Below, in pieces: positions 43,180-52,352 of a stretch of DNA of 64,000 bases. Position 1 is the first letter of the stretch. The number at the start of each line of letters is the position of its first letter. The position numbers and the translations under genes were made by a program. Under the pieces are notes generated by a model. That model ran no database searches. It was given only the letters and a program-made list of their open reading frames with translations, and had not been told where the DNA came from. This DNA comes from Faecalicatena orotica (lineage in GTDB: Bacteria > Bacillota > Clostridia > Lachnospirales > Lachnospiraceae), in assembly GCF_003149245.1 (NCBI RefSeq), contig NZ_QGDL01000004.1:1-64000 (forward strand), read 5' to 3'.

Positions 43180-45714
43180 TTAAGAGGAACATACCTCGCA
43201 CTCCTCAACTTCAAGGCTTCTGGACCTGATATAATAAATCGTCTTCACGCCTTCCTCCCAGGCCAGAAGGTACAAATCCAGCACGCCCCGGAAGGTGTAT
43301 TCATTCGTAATATAAAGGTTCATGCTCTGTGCCTGATCAATATGCCGCTGCCGGATTCCGCATGCACGGACGGACCACGTCTGGTCGATCAGGTGTGCAT
43401 TCTTATAATACCAGAATGTTTCCATCGAAAGCTCCGGTGCAACCCTCGGCATCAGGCCGTTTTTCTTCTCCTCAAGGAAATACCGGTTCATAATCGGGTC
43501 AAGCCCTGCGGTTGTCCCGGCTATGATGCTCGTACTGCTTGTGGGGGCAGTCGCCAGAAGATAGCCGTTGCGCAGTCCCTGTGCGGCAACTTTCTGGGCA
43601 AGCTGTTTCCATCTGTCATCTGTCAGATTCCTCTGGCGGAAGTATTCGCCCGTCTGCCACGCGCTCCCTTCAAAATATTCATAGCTTCCCTTTTCTTCTG
43701 CAATATTGGTGCTTGCCAGAACTGCCGCATAGTGAATATCGGAAAATACCTTTTCCACAAAATCCAGATGCTCCTGACTCTCCCACTTAATACCGTGCTT
43801 TGCAAGCATATGATGATACCCGCTTACCCCCAGACCTACAGGGCGGTATTTATGGTTGTTAATCTTTGCATAGGGTACCGGGAAAAAGTTCAGGTCAATG
43901 ACATTATCCAGTGCGCGCACGGCGCTTTCCGTAAGATAAGACAACTCCTCGAAATTCTCAACCTGAATATTTCCAAGGGACAGGCTCGCAAGATTGCATA
44001 CAACGAACTCTCCCGGCTTTGTTACCGTCACAACAACCTTCTCTCCGTCCACCTCCTGTGTGGTCTGTTCCACCAGTTCGATGGCGCTCATATTCTGTGC
44101 AATCTCCGTACACAGGTTGCTGCAGTAAATGATTCCTTTATGGCTGTTTGGATTTGCACGGTTTACATGGTCCCGGTTAAACGCAAACGGCGTCCCTGTC
44201 TCAACCGCACTCCGGATAATCAGACGCAGGATATCCTTGATCGGAATGACACGCTTCTTGATCCGCTCATCCCGCACACAGTCCAGATATTTTTCCTCCC
44301 ATTCTTCCCCAAAAGAATCTTCGAGGGCATATCCTTTCACTGTCAGAATGTCGTGGGGGCACATCAGGTACCAGTCTCCGTCTATGTGTTCCTTTGCCTG
44401 TTTCCAGAAATAGTCTGGATAGCAGACCGCGGGGAATACATCGTGGGCTTTCATTCTCTCATCCCCGTTGTTCGTCCTGAGACTTAAGAATTCCGGCAGG
44501 TCCCGGTGCCATACATCCAGATAAACGGCAACCGCACCCTGACGGACCCCGAGCTGGTCCACGGCAACGGCCGTATCATTTGCCAGCCGGATCCAGCGGA
44601 TTACACCGCCTGCTGCCCCTTCAAAACCGCGGATGGCACTGCCGCTCGCACGCACTTTTCCAAAATACATCCCCATACCGCCGCCGAATTTGCTGACCTT
44701 TGCAAAATTATCAATGCTTCGGTAGATCCCGTCCAGACTATCCGGCACCGTATCAATAAAGCAGGAGGAAAGCTGGTGGTAAGGCTTTCTCGCATTTGAA
44801 AGTGTGGGCGTTGCCATTGTCACCTTCAGCGTACTCAGCATATCGTAGAAGCGATGCACCCAGCCGCTTCTTTTATTCGTTTCTTTCATTGCAAGATGCA
44901 TGGCAATCCCCATGAACATCTCCTGCGGCGTCTCAAGAGGCGAACCCTTTCTGTTCGAAATCACATAGCGTCCAAGAAGCAGGTCCAGCCCTGAGTAAGT
45001 AAACAGGTCATTTCTGCGTGGGTCAATCCATGACTCGAATTCATCAATCTCTTCTTTTGAATAGCTTTTCAGGATGTAACTTCCATACAGACCTTCTTCC
45101 GTCAGCCAGCTGATCTTCTCATAAAAACTGTTTATATTGGCTGTTTCCATTGCCTCCGCCAGTGACAGGTCAAACTGGAGCATCCGGAATCTTGCCGCTA
45201 TCATCTCCCATTTCGGCGCATCCTGTGTCGTGAGCTCCACCGCCGCTTTCATCAGGACTGCCAGCATTTCCTTCCCGGAAAGCCCCGGGCTTAAAAATGC
45301 CTGAAACCTTGCATTCAGCCTGTCCAGATCATACTCTTCCTGTGGGAACTCCTTCTGAATCCCTGCCAGCACCCCGGCCAGACGCGGCATATCCTGAAAC
45401 CTTGCTTCTATCCTGAATCTGGATTCCCTGCGCCTTGTGCGCTCCTCACGATATAGGATATAGCTTTTCATTTCCTTATAGTAGTTCCCCTCCATCAGAG
45501 TCTGCTCCGCCATATCCTGAATCTCTTCTACAGAAAGTATCTTTTCCCCCGAAATCACCTGTGCCGGAAACTTTTCCTCAATACCGGTTAATATCCTCTT
45601 CTTTTCCTCTTCCGTAATCTCAGAGCCAACACTCGCAAATGCGCGTCCTATTGCAGCCTTGATTTTTTCCGGGCAGTAAGTCTCCCCTGTTCCGTCTCTC
45701 TTACATATCTTCAT
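43180..45714 (-). CDS. nrdA: ribonucleotide reductase class I alpha subunit
   Basis: 844 residues. N-terminal ATP-cone (about 1-90, KRDGTGETYCPEKIKAAIGR), the finger loop and catalytic barrel with NLCTEIAQNMS and ATAPTSSTSIIAGTT, and the C-terminal thiol pair CEVC that shuttles electrons to the active site. Reduces ribonucleoside diphosphates to deoxyribonucleotides. Operon nrdA-nrdB; a NrdR box lies 51-66 bases upstream of the start. Large open frames on the opposite strand here are shadows. Confidence 0.93.
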   Translation of the reverse strand: MKICKRDGTGETYCPEKIKAAIGRAFASVGSEITEEEKKRILTGIEEKFPAQVISGEKILSVEEIQDMAEQTLMEGNYYKEMKSYILYREERTRRRESRFRIEARFQDMPRLAGVLAGIQKEFPQEEYDLDRLNARFQAFLSPGLSGKEMLAVLMKAAVELTTQDAPKWEMIAARFRMLQFDLSLAEAMETANINSFYEKISWLTEEGLYGSYILKSYSKEEIDEFESWIDPRRNDLFTYSGLDLLLGRYVISNRKGSPLETPQEMFMGIAMHLAMKETNKRSGWVHRFYDMLSTLKVTMATPTLSNARKPYHQLSSCFIDTVPDSLDGIYRSIDNFAKVSKFGGGMGMYFGKVRASGSAIRGFEGAAGGVIRWIRLANDTAVAVDQLGVRQGAVAVYLDVWHRDLPEFLSLRTNNGDERMKAHDVFPAVCYPDYFWKQAKEHIDGDWYLMCPHDILTVKGYALEDSFGEEWEEKYLDCVRDERIKKRVIPIKDILRLIIRSAVETGTPFAFNRDHVNRANPNSHKGIIYCSNLCTEIAQNMSAIELVEQTTQEVDGEKVVVTVTKPGEFVVCNLASLSLGNIQVENFEELSYLTESAVRALDNVIDLNFFPVPYAKINNHKYRPVGLGVSGYHHMLAKHGIKWESQEHLDFVEKVFSDIHYAAVLASTNIAEEKGSYEYFEGSAWQTGEYFRQRNLTDDRWKQLAQKVAAQGLRNGYLLATAPTSSTSIIAGTTAGLDPIMNRYFLEEKKNGLMPRVAPELSMETFWYYKNAHLIDQTWSVRACGIRQRHIDQAQSMNLYITNEYTFRGVLDLYLLAWEEGVKTIYYIRSRSLEVEECEVCSS

Positions 45715-45764
45715 ACTCTATATACGCCTTTCATACCATTTATTGTAGTGTACAAAATATATTA

Positions 45765-45780
45765 CCACAATATATGGTGA
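45765..45780 (-). promoter_or_regulatory. NrdR box upstream of nrdA
   Basis: CCACAATATATGGTGA agrees at 13 of 16 positions with the NrdR consensus acaCwAtATaTwGtgt. A weaker match (10 of 16) lies at 45736-45751, giving the tandem arrangement typical of NrdR control. Confidence 0.65.
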
Positions 45781-45816
45781 TATTCAATCCCTACCGTATT
45801 GATATATCAGAATAAT

Positions 45817-45870
45817 CAAAAAAGGCCTCCGCAGTCAACATCTTCGTTGTTTTTCAGTGGAAGGCCTTTG
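45817..45870 (-). terminator. terminator after the arabinan operon
   Basis: AAAGGCCTCCGCAG (from 45821) pairs with CAGTGGAAGGCCTTT (to 45869) with small mismatches. Read on the minus strand it ends in a run of six T. It follows the GH43 stop codon by a few bases. Confidence 0.82.
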
Positions 45871-45876
45871 TAAGGT

Positions 45877-46857
45877 TTATTTTAAATACTTGTTTTTTAA
45901 ATCGAATACCGGATCACCGTTTTCGTTCCATTCTACATCAATCATCATAGTATGGCGGTTAGGGTCATACAACGGATCACCTGTAATCTCATCATAACAG
46001 CGGGCATGGAATACGCAGATATCTTTTGTCCCATCTTCTGATTTTACAAATGAATTATGTCCCGGACCAAATATGCCTTTTTCTCTGTCTGTAGCTAAAA
46101 CCGGGCATTTACATTTCACCCAGTTATTAGGGTCAAGAATATCTTCACCCTCACGAATAGACAACATCCCCATGCAGTATGCTTCACCAGTACTGCTGGC
46201 AGAATAAGTCAGGTAAATTGTGTGGCCGTGCTTCAGGACCGCGGGGCCTTCATTTACCCAGAACCCAATCCGTTCCCATGAATAATCCGGTGACGAAAGC
46301 AGTACCTGCGCTGTCGAAAGCTTATCGGGCCGTTCCAGCCGTGCGATATATAAGTTGGAAATCTTTTTCCCTGCCCCTGTTTTTTCGGCCCAAATATAAT
46401 AATATTCTCCGTTATATTCCATGACCGTTGCATCCAGCGAAAAATCCTGAAATGAAAATTCATCCCCATCTGCTGCCTGCATCTTTCCCAGTTCTCTCCA
46501 TTCATCCTGAAACGGGTCATTTCCCTGGCATTCCAGCACATATGGCCTGATGGCCCAGATATCATTAATATCTCCTGCTGCATAATAAATATACCATTTC
46601 CCCCATAAATAGTGGAGTTCAGGCGCCCAGATATGGAAGCTCTGCTCTCCTGATGGATGCTTTCTCCATAAAACCTTTTCCTCTGCACCTGCTAAATCTC
46701 CTATCTTGTCTGCCCTTCTCAAAATAATTCTGTCATATTCCGGCACAGACGCAGTAAAATAATATATCCCGTCAGAATATCCAGAAATGTGGGGATCTGC
46801 CCTGTTTGGTATAAACGGTCTGTTATATAATGTAGTTACATAATGGTCTCTATTCAT
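45877..46857 (-). CDS. GH43 glycoside hydrolase (arabinofuranosidase/arabinanase type)
   Basis: 326 residues, five-bladed propeller. Catalytic residues read as D21 (base, NRADPHISG), D142 (pKa modulator, SLDATVMEY) and E203 (acid, NEGPAVL), spaced as in GH43. No signal peptide, so it trims imported arabino- or xylo-oligosaccharides in the cytoplasm. The start codon overlaps the end of the GH51 gene by eight bases, so the two are translationally coupled. Exact specificity is open. Confidence 0.87.
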   Translation of the reverse strand: MNRDHYVTTLYNRPFIPNRADPHISGYSDGIYYFTASVPEYDRIILRRADKIGDLAGAEEKVLWRKHPSGEQSFHIWAPELHYLWGKWYIYYAAGDINDIWAIRPYVLECQGNDPFQDEWRELGKMQAADGDEFSFQDFSLDATVMEYNGEYYYIWAEKTGAGKKISNLYIARLERPDKLSTAQVLLSSPDYSWERIGFWVNEGPAVLKHGHTIYLTYSASSTGEAYCMGMLSIREGEDILDPNNWVKCKCPVLATDREKGIFGPGHNSFVKSEDGTKDICVFHARCYDEITGDPLYDPNRHTMMIDVEWNENGDPVFDLKNKYLK

Positions 46858-48367
46858 TGCTCTTCACCCTAACTCTTATCATATTCCATGAATACGGCTT
46901 TAGTTTACAGTCTATCCGTGTTTTCTGTGTTCCTGTAACCACAGCAGTATGAGGCTTTACCTTTTCATGGTCGCTCCTGTTGTCAGCCTTAATATCTTCG
47001 TGAAATAGCACGGTGTGCTCTGCCGCATGTTCTGCACAGAATCCCTGCATATCCACATGTACTTCCGCTGCTTCGTCTCTTCTGTTTACCAGATACAAGA
47101 CCAATTCATCCATTTCCGCATTATGTATCACCACCTGATCTAAATATGGAATTTCCCTGCCTTTCCCGGATAAATAGGAAGGAGCCCTCAAAACACTCTC
47201 CAACAGGGTTCCCCTGCCGTATTTTGACATATAAGAAAACGGATAAAAAATCGGCTGCACCCAGACTTCGGCTCCGGGCTCTGTCATAATGGCCGCACTA
47301 ATATTCGTAAGCAAAGACTGACATGCCGCCTTTACTCTCCCGCTGTTTTTTATCATTGCCATCAGCATACTCGCAAACAGCAGTGAGTCCTCCATCGTAT
47401 AGATCTGTTCACTAAAGGCAGGGGCAGTCTCCCAGTCTCTGGACGCGACTGAACCGGCTACATCTTCGCCCGGAATCTCCCATACGCCCCATTCGTCAAA
47501 GCAGATATCTATCTTTTTACCAGACCGCTTCTTGCTCTTTACCGTATCGCATATACCAATTACTGTCTGAATGTAGTCTTCCATCTCCACAGACTGTGAA
47601 AGGAACTCTTCGGTCCCTTTCTCCTGCCCTCCGTAGTATTGGTGCAGAGAAATGTAATCTGCAAATTCATATGTATATTCCAATACAATTCGCTCCCAGT
47701 CCGTATAGGTCGCCACATCCGTTGATGAACTGCCGCATACGACCGTTTTTATGTTTTCGTCCAGTGATTTCATTGCATGAGCGGTCTGTGCAGCCAGTTT
47801 TCCATAGTCTTCGGGTGTCTTATGCCCAATCTGCCAGATGCCGTCCATCTCATTTCCCAGACACCATATCGGAATTCCATACGGTGTCTCATGACCATTC
47901 TCACATCTAAAGTCACTGTATGCTGTTCCAACCGGCAGATTACAGTATTCCAGCAGGGAGACTGCGTTTTCGACGCCCCGGGTTCCCAGATTAACCGCAA
48001 ATACCGGTACAATCTCTGCCTTTTTTGACCATTGTACAAATTCATCTGTACCGAACTGGTTTGTCTCTATGGATTTCCATGCCAGTTCTCTGCGCCTCGG
48101 ACGGTCTTCCTTTTTTCCCACACCGTCCCTCCAGTCATAGCAGGATACAAAATTGCCTCCGGGGTATCTGACACAGGTAACCCCCATCTCCTTTACCTTC
48201 TCAATCACATCTTTGCGGAATCCATCCTCATCCGCCTCCTGATGTCCCGGTTCATAAATACCACTGTACACGACCCTTCCCATATGCTCTACAAATGAAC
48301 CATATATGAGGGGACTGATTTCCGACTTTCGGAAATCCCTGTTTATAATCAATTCAGCCTTATACAT
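46850..48367 (-). CDS. GH51 alpha-L-arabinofuranosidase
   Basis: 505 residues. Catalytic barrel with acid/base E173 in CLGNEMDG and nucleophile E292 in ICFDEWGVW, and a C-terminal beta-sandwich. Other family features: YPGGNFVSCYDWRDGVG (67-84). Releases arabinose from short arabino-oligosaccharides in the cytoplasm. It starts 10 bases after the permease gene. Arabinose catabolic genes (araA/B/D) are not in the window. Confidence 0.92.
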   Translation of the reverse strand: MYKAELIINRDFRKSEISPLIYGSFVEHMGRVVYSGIYEPGHQEADEDGFRKDVIEKVKEMGVTCVRYPGGNFVSCYDWRDGVGKKEDRPRRRELAWKSIETNQFGTDEFVQWSKKAEIVPVFAVNLGTRGVENAVSLLEYCNLPVGTAYSDFRCENGHETPYGIPIWCLGNEMDGIWQIGHKTPEDYGKLAAQTAHAMKSLDENIKTVVCGSSSTDVATYTDWERIVLEYTYEFADYISLHQYYGGQEKGTEEFLSQSVEMEDYIQTVIGICDTVKSKKRSGKKIDICFDEWGVWEIPGEDVAGSVASRDWETAPAFSEQIYTMEDSLLFASMLMAMIKNSGRVKAACQSLLTNISAAIMTEPGAEVWVQPIFYPFSYMSKYGRGTLLESVLRAPSYLSGKGREIPYLDQVVIHNAEMDELVLYLVNRRDEAAEVHVDMQGFCAEHAAEHTVLFHEDIKADNRSDHEKVKPHTAVVTGTQKTRIDCKLKPYSWNMIRVRVKSNE

Positions 48368-48377
48368 ACTCTCTTTT

Positions 48378-49205
48378 CTACTCCTTCACTCCTGATGTGG
48401 CAATTCCTTCAATGAAAAATCTTTGCCCGAATAAGAACAGCAGCAGCAGCGGACAGATAGAAATAACCGTCGCCGCCAGTGTCGGACCGTATTTGATGGA
48501 GTTACTTCCCACAAGCACTGCCAGTCCGGCGGATAATGTTCTGTTCTCAACGGAGCTCGTCAGCATCATCGGGTATAAAAGATCATTCCAGTTATTCATG
48601 AAATGATAGATTCCCAGACTAATCAATGCCGGTTTTGACAACGGTATTACAATGCGCCTGTAAATCTGCAGATTGTTCAGCCCGTCTATCCTTGCCGCCT
48701 CTTCTAAAGACTTAGGAATCCGCGAAAAGAACGAGGTCAGCATATAAATACCATAGGCCCCGGATGCTCTCGGAAGAATAAGCCCCAGCAGGGTATCAAG
48801 TATCCCGAGCCTGTATTCTTCTATGTAGAGCGGGATCATAATAATCTGGAACGGTACCATCATGGTCAGCAGGATGATCGTGAACAGCACCTTTTTTCCT
48901 TTGAACTCCATTCTTGCAAACGCATATGCGGCCAGAGAATCGAACAACAGACTGATTACTGTTACACTTCCCGCAAAAACAACCGTATTCTTCAGCATAC
49001 TCAGTATCGGTATTGCCTCAACCACGTATTCATACTGGACAGTAAGCCATTCCTTCGGAAGGAATGCGGGCGGCCATCTGATAACATCTGCATCGGATTT
49101 AAAAGACGATACTATCAGCCATACCAGCGGAACGAACACAATAAGGGCAACGAGGCATAAAATAATACTGCCCGCTATACTGAATATCTTCCCTCTCTTT
49201 TTCAT
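48378..49205 (-). CDS. carbohydrate ABC transporter permease (MalG type)
   Basis: 275 residues, six helices. The cytoplasmic coupling loop SLEEAARIDGLNNLQIYRRI is the EAA motif that binds the ATPase. The start overlaps the stop of the MalF-type permease gene by four bases. Forms the membrane channel with that protein. The ATPase is not encoded here and is probably a shared MsmK-type protein. Confidence 0.92.
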   Translation of the reverse strand: MKKRGKIFSIAGSIILCLVALIVFVPLVWLIVSSFKSDADVIRWPPAFLPKEWLTVQYEYVVEAIPILSMLKNTVVFAGSVTVISLLFDSLAAYAFARMEFKGKKVLFTIILLTMMVPFQIIMIPLYIEEYRLGILDTLLGLILPRASGAYGIYMLTSFFSRIPKSLEEAARIDGLNNLQIYRRIVIPLSKPALISLGIYHFMNNWNDLLYPMMLTSSVENRTLSAGLAVLVGSNSIKYGPTLAATVISICPLLLLFLFGQRFFIEGIATSGVKE

Positions 49206-50095
49206 GCCTGCTCCTCCTTTCTTCCGATGTATTTCCTCATGCAGATTGTAATAATTGCAATGATTATGAACAGATATACCGAGATCGCCGATGCATATCC
49301 CAGGTCATGCTCTGTCCTGAAGCCTCTGTCATAAATATAGCTCACCAGTGTTTCCGTCTTATGCTGCGGTCCGCCTCCGGTCATAACATATATCTGGTCA
49401 AATGCCTGAAATGCAAGGATAAAGGTCGTAACCGCACAGAACCCTATAGTCTGCTTTATAGAAGGAACCGTGATATACATAAACTTCTTCAGTCCGGTTG
49501 CACCATCCAGATCTGCCGCCTCATATAATGAGTACGGAATATCCAGAGTCGCAGCGGTTATGATCGTCAGTGTGTAGCCAAAATTCCTCCAGACAGTGAC
49601 CATAACAATAACCGCCATCGCGTATGTAGGATTGGACATCAGGTTCGGCATGATAACCCCTGCTTTTTTGAGAAGGTACGCAAGCATCCCCGAATTGGAA
49701 TTCAAGAGCATGGACCATAATATACTGATTGCAGTCATGGAACATACATACGGGATATAGAAAGATGCCCTCAGGAACTTATGTAGTTTAGTATTTTTCT
49801 GCATAAACATAGTCAGAATTAATGCCAGCAATATCTGTACCGGAACTTCTATCACCGTAAAAACGAGTGTATTTTTTGTCGCATTCAATACACGGGCATC
49901 CTGAAACATTTTCAGGTAATTATCCAATCCTGCAAAGGAAATGCCATTCATATACAGGTCCATATTCATAAGGCTTATTATGAATGCAGAAATCAGTGGA
50001 ACAAATACAAAAACAGTCAGAACAATCATGGATGGAAGAATGAACAAATATGCCGTCTTCTGATTTTTGCCTCCTGCTTTTCTTGTCTTCTCCAT
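49202..50095 (-). CDS. carbohydrate ABC transporter permease (MalF type)
   Basis: 297 residues, six helices, with EAA loop SLYEAADLDGATGLKKFMYI. Second permease gene of the operon, downstream of the solute-binding protein gene. Works in the CUT1 importer for oligosaccharides. A hairpin separates it from the solute-binding protein gene, which would lower its expression relative to that protein. Confidence 0.92.
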   Translation of the reverse strand: MEKTRKAGGKNQKTAYLFILPSMIVLTVFVFVPLISAFIISLMNMDLYMNGISFAGLDNYLKMFQDARVLNATKNTLVFTVIEVPVQILLALILTMFMQKNTKLHKFLRASFYIPYVCSMTAISILWSMLLNSNSGMLAYLLKKAGVIMPNLMSNPTYAMAVIVMVTVWRNFGYTLTIITAATLDIPYSLYEAADLDGATGLKKFMYITVPSIKQTIGFCAVTTFILAFQAFDQIYVMTGGGPQHKTETLVSYIYDRGFRTEHDLGYASAISVYLFIIIAIITICMRKYIGRKEEQA

Positions 50096-50115
50096 ATTGT
50101 TTTACTCCTTTCGCA

Positions 50116-50146
50116 GGGAAAGTCCTGACTAAATCAGGACTTTCCC
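50116..50146 (-). promoter_or_regulatory. intercistronic stem-loop in the ABC transporter operon
   Basis: GGGAAAGTCCTGA (50116-50128) and TCAGGACTTTCCC (50134-50146) are perfect inverted repeats with a five-base loop, just after the solute-binding protein gene. There is no T run after it, so it more likely stabilises the upstream mRNA or partly stops transcription than fully terminates it. Confidence 0.75.
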
Positions 50147-50155
50147 AAACGCCTG

Positions 50156-51424
50156 TTATTTTGAAACAATCTCATCCAGTCTTCCTGCTGCATCCTGAAC
50201 TTCAGTCTTCACATCAGCTCCCATCAGGATATTCTCCATCATAGGTTTCATGACGTCATTATCAATCTGTGTTCCATATTCATAACCGAGATGCCAGTCT
50301 CTTCCTATGGAAGACGCCTCTGAAACACTGTTGAGTATTTCATTAGACTTAATGTCCTCATCCTCAAGCAGGGAGTAAGACCATACTGGGAATCCGTTGC
50401 GTACGGACCATTCTTTCAGTACATCATCTGTCAGCCAGTATGACATGAATTTGTAGACAGCCTTTTTTGATGCATCGTCTGCTCCTTTTGGAATCATATA
50501 TGAGCAGCCGCCTTCTGCGGAATATGCTCCTTCACTTCCGGAAGGCATGGCAGCGATACCATAATTCATGCCGAGATCATTCAGCACATTAATATTCCAC
50601 GGGCCAGCAAGACACATGCCGATCTGTCCTGACTGGAACATCGTATCAGCCTCTGCAGATGTCAGACCATCCGGTGATACACCGGCTTTCTTCAGTTCCT
50701 GAAGCCAGGTAAGTGTCTCCACATTTGTATCAGAGTTTAAAAGATTTTCGTTGGTTGCCGTATTAATAACATCTCCGCCGTTCCCCCACAGATATTGCAC
50801 ATAGTACCCGAAATCAGAAGGAATCGCCAAACCGTATTTACCTTCATCTGCGCTGGTCAGTGCCTTCGCACACTCTTCCAGTTCAGCAAACGTAGACGGC
50901 GGTGCATCCGGGTTTAATCCTGCATCACTGAACATGTCTTTGTTGTAGTATAAATACTGCAGGTTATACTGCATCGGTACGCCGTATAATTTGTCCCCGA
51001 CATATGATTTTGCCACAACATTTTCATAATAGTTATCTTCATTTGTTCCGGTTGTGTCCCAGAAATCACTAATATCTTCGAGAGAATCGTTATTTACATA
51101 TTCCTGTATATACTCGATTCCTACTAAGACAAATGATGGTGCTGTACCTGTCGATATGGCTGCCGGCAGCTTTGACTGAAGTGTATCGTTGTCCATAATA
51201 TCGACTTCTACAGTAATCCCGTCTTTATTTGTCTCATTATAGTCTTTGATAATTTCTTTTAGCACATCTCCGTCAGATCCTGTGAATACAGTCCACAGCG
51301 ACAGTTTTGTTTCATCTGTGTTTTTGCTTTCGTCTTTTTTTGCCTCCTGCTTTGAACAACCAGCAAACAAAGAACACACCATAGCAGATGCCAATAAGAT
51401 ACTTCCGATTTTCTTAAACTTCAT
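50156..51424 (-). CDS. extracellular sugar-binding lipoprotein of a CUT1 ABC importer
   Basis: 422 residues. Lipobox FAGC with C23, then a two-lobe binding fold: LSLWTVFTGSDGDVLKEI, YGVPMQYNLQYLYYNKDMF and MCLAGPWNINVL are family landmarks. Anchored outside the membrane, delivers oligosaccharides to the two permeases. First gene of the operon; GH51 and GH43 suggest arabino-oligosaccharides. Divergent from the two-component system at 51644, which may sense the same sugar (inference). Confidence 0.92.
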   Translation of the reverse strand: MKFKKIGSILLASAMVCSLFAGCSKQEAKKDESKNTDETKLSLWTVFTGSDGDVLKEIIKDYNETNKDGITVEVDIMDNDTLQSKLPAAISTGTAPSFVLVGIEYIQEYVNNDSLEDISDFWDTTGTNEDNYYENVVAKSYVGDKLYGVPMQYNLQYLYYNKDMFSDAGLNPDAPPSTFAELEECAKALTSADEGKYGLAIPSDFGYYVQYLWGNGGDVINTATNENLLNSDTNVETLTWLQELKKAGVSPDGLTSAEADTMFQSGQIGMCLAGPWNINVLNDLGMNYGIAAMPSGSEGAYSAEGGCSYMIPKGADDASKKAVYKFMSYWLTDDVLKEWSVRNGFPVWSYSLLEDEDIKSNEILNSVSEASSIGRDWHLGYEYGTQIDNDVMKPMMENILMGADVKTEVQDAAGRLDEIVSK

Positions 51425-51643
51425 AATACCATCCTCCTGTTAAATTCCTTTTTCTATCTTACTTTGTGTTTCACTTGTTAAAACGATTCTAATACAAAAA
51501 GCTTAAATTTATCTTAAAAATATCAGGTATTTTTTACACTTTGAACTGTTTTTTATTTATTTTAATCTATTTTTTATGTTTTTTGCACAATCTATTGCTT
51601 TTCTTTTTTTTAATAGATATATTGTAATAGAGGTGATTTTAAA

Positions 51644-52342
51644 ATGAAAGTTTTAATTATAGAAGACACGAAGCCGCTTGCACAGACACTTGCCGATCTG
51701 GCAGGAGAGGCCGGGAATTCAGCCGACATTGCTTTCGACGGTGACACAGGTTTGGAATACGCCAGGAGTGGATTATATGATGCAATCGTTCTGGATGTCA
51801 TGCTGCCCGGTATGGACGGATTTGAAGTATTGAAGAGTATTCGAAATGAGAAGATTAAAACGCCTGTCATGATGCTGACAGCACGAGGTGATCTCAAAGA
51901 CCGCATTTATGGTCTGGACAGTGGTGCCGATTATTATCTGACGAAACCATTTGAAACAGCGGAATTTCAGGCATGTCTCCGCGCTATCATGAGAAGGCAG
52001 AGCCCTATCATAGAAGAGGACCTCCGTTTTGGCGATATTACACTCTCAACCTCTCTCCATGAATTAAAATGCGGTGAAAAAAGCATTAAGCTGAATTCCA
52101 AGGAGTATGAACTGCTGCGTCTCCTTATGCTGAATAACAAAAATATACTTTCCAAGGATATCATCATTAACAAAGTCTGGGGATATGATTCCGATGCCAC
52201 CTACAATAACCTGGAGGCCTATATCTCTTTTCTCCGCCGTAAGCTGCATTTGTTATCATCCAATGTGACAATCTGTATTGCAAGAAAAGTAGGCTATTAT
52301 CTGGATAATGGGCAAAAGTCCTCTTCCGGCCGGAATTTGTAA
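51644..52342 (+). CDS. OmpR-family response regulator
   Basis: 232 residues. Receiver domain with phosphoacceptor D51 in DAIVLDVMLPG and the switch lysine in YLTKPFE; C-terminal winged helix (about 125-225; SKEYELLRLLMLNNKNILSK). Forms a pair with the histidine kinase that starts 11 bases after its stop codon. The upstream 219 bases are shared with the divergent ABC operon. Confidence 0.92.
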   Translation: MKVLIIEDTKPLAQTLADLAGEAGNSADIAFDGDTGLEYARSGLYDAIVLDVMLPGMDGFEVLKSIRNEKIKTPVMMLTARGDLKDRIYGLDSGADYYLTKPFETAEFQACLRAIMRRQSPIIEEDLRFGDITLSTSLHELKCGEKSIKLNSKEYELLRLLMLNNKNILSKDIIINKVWGYDSDATYNNLEAYISFLRRKLHLLSSNVTICIARKVGYYLDNGQKSSSGRNL

Positions 52343-52352
52343 AAGGAGAAAC

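Noticed and set aside
43045-44487. 480-codon open frame on the plus strand
   Set aside because: It lies antisense to nrdA/nrdB, which have complete catalytic motifs; the frame has no family resemblance and no good ribosome binding site.
51470-51500. cre (catabolite control) site before the sugar ABC operon
   Set aside because: An AAACG core is present but several conserved positions of the cre consensus do not match.
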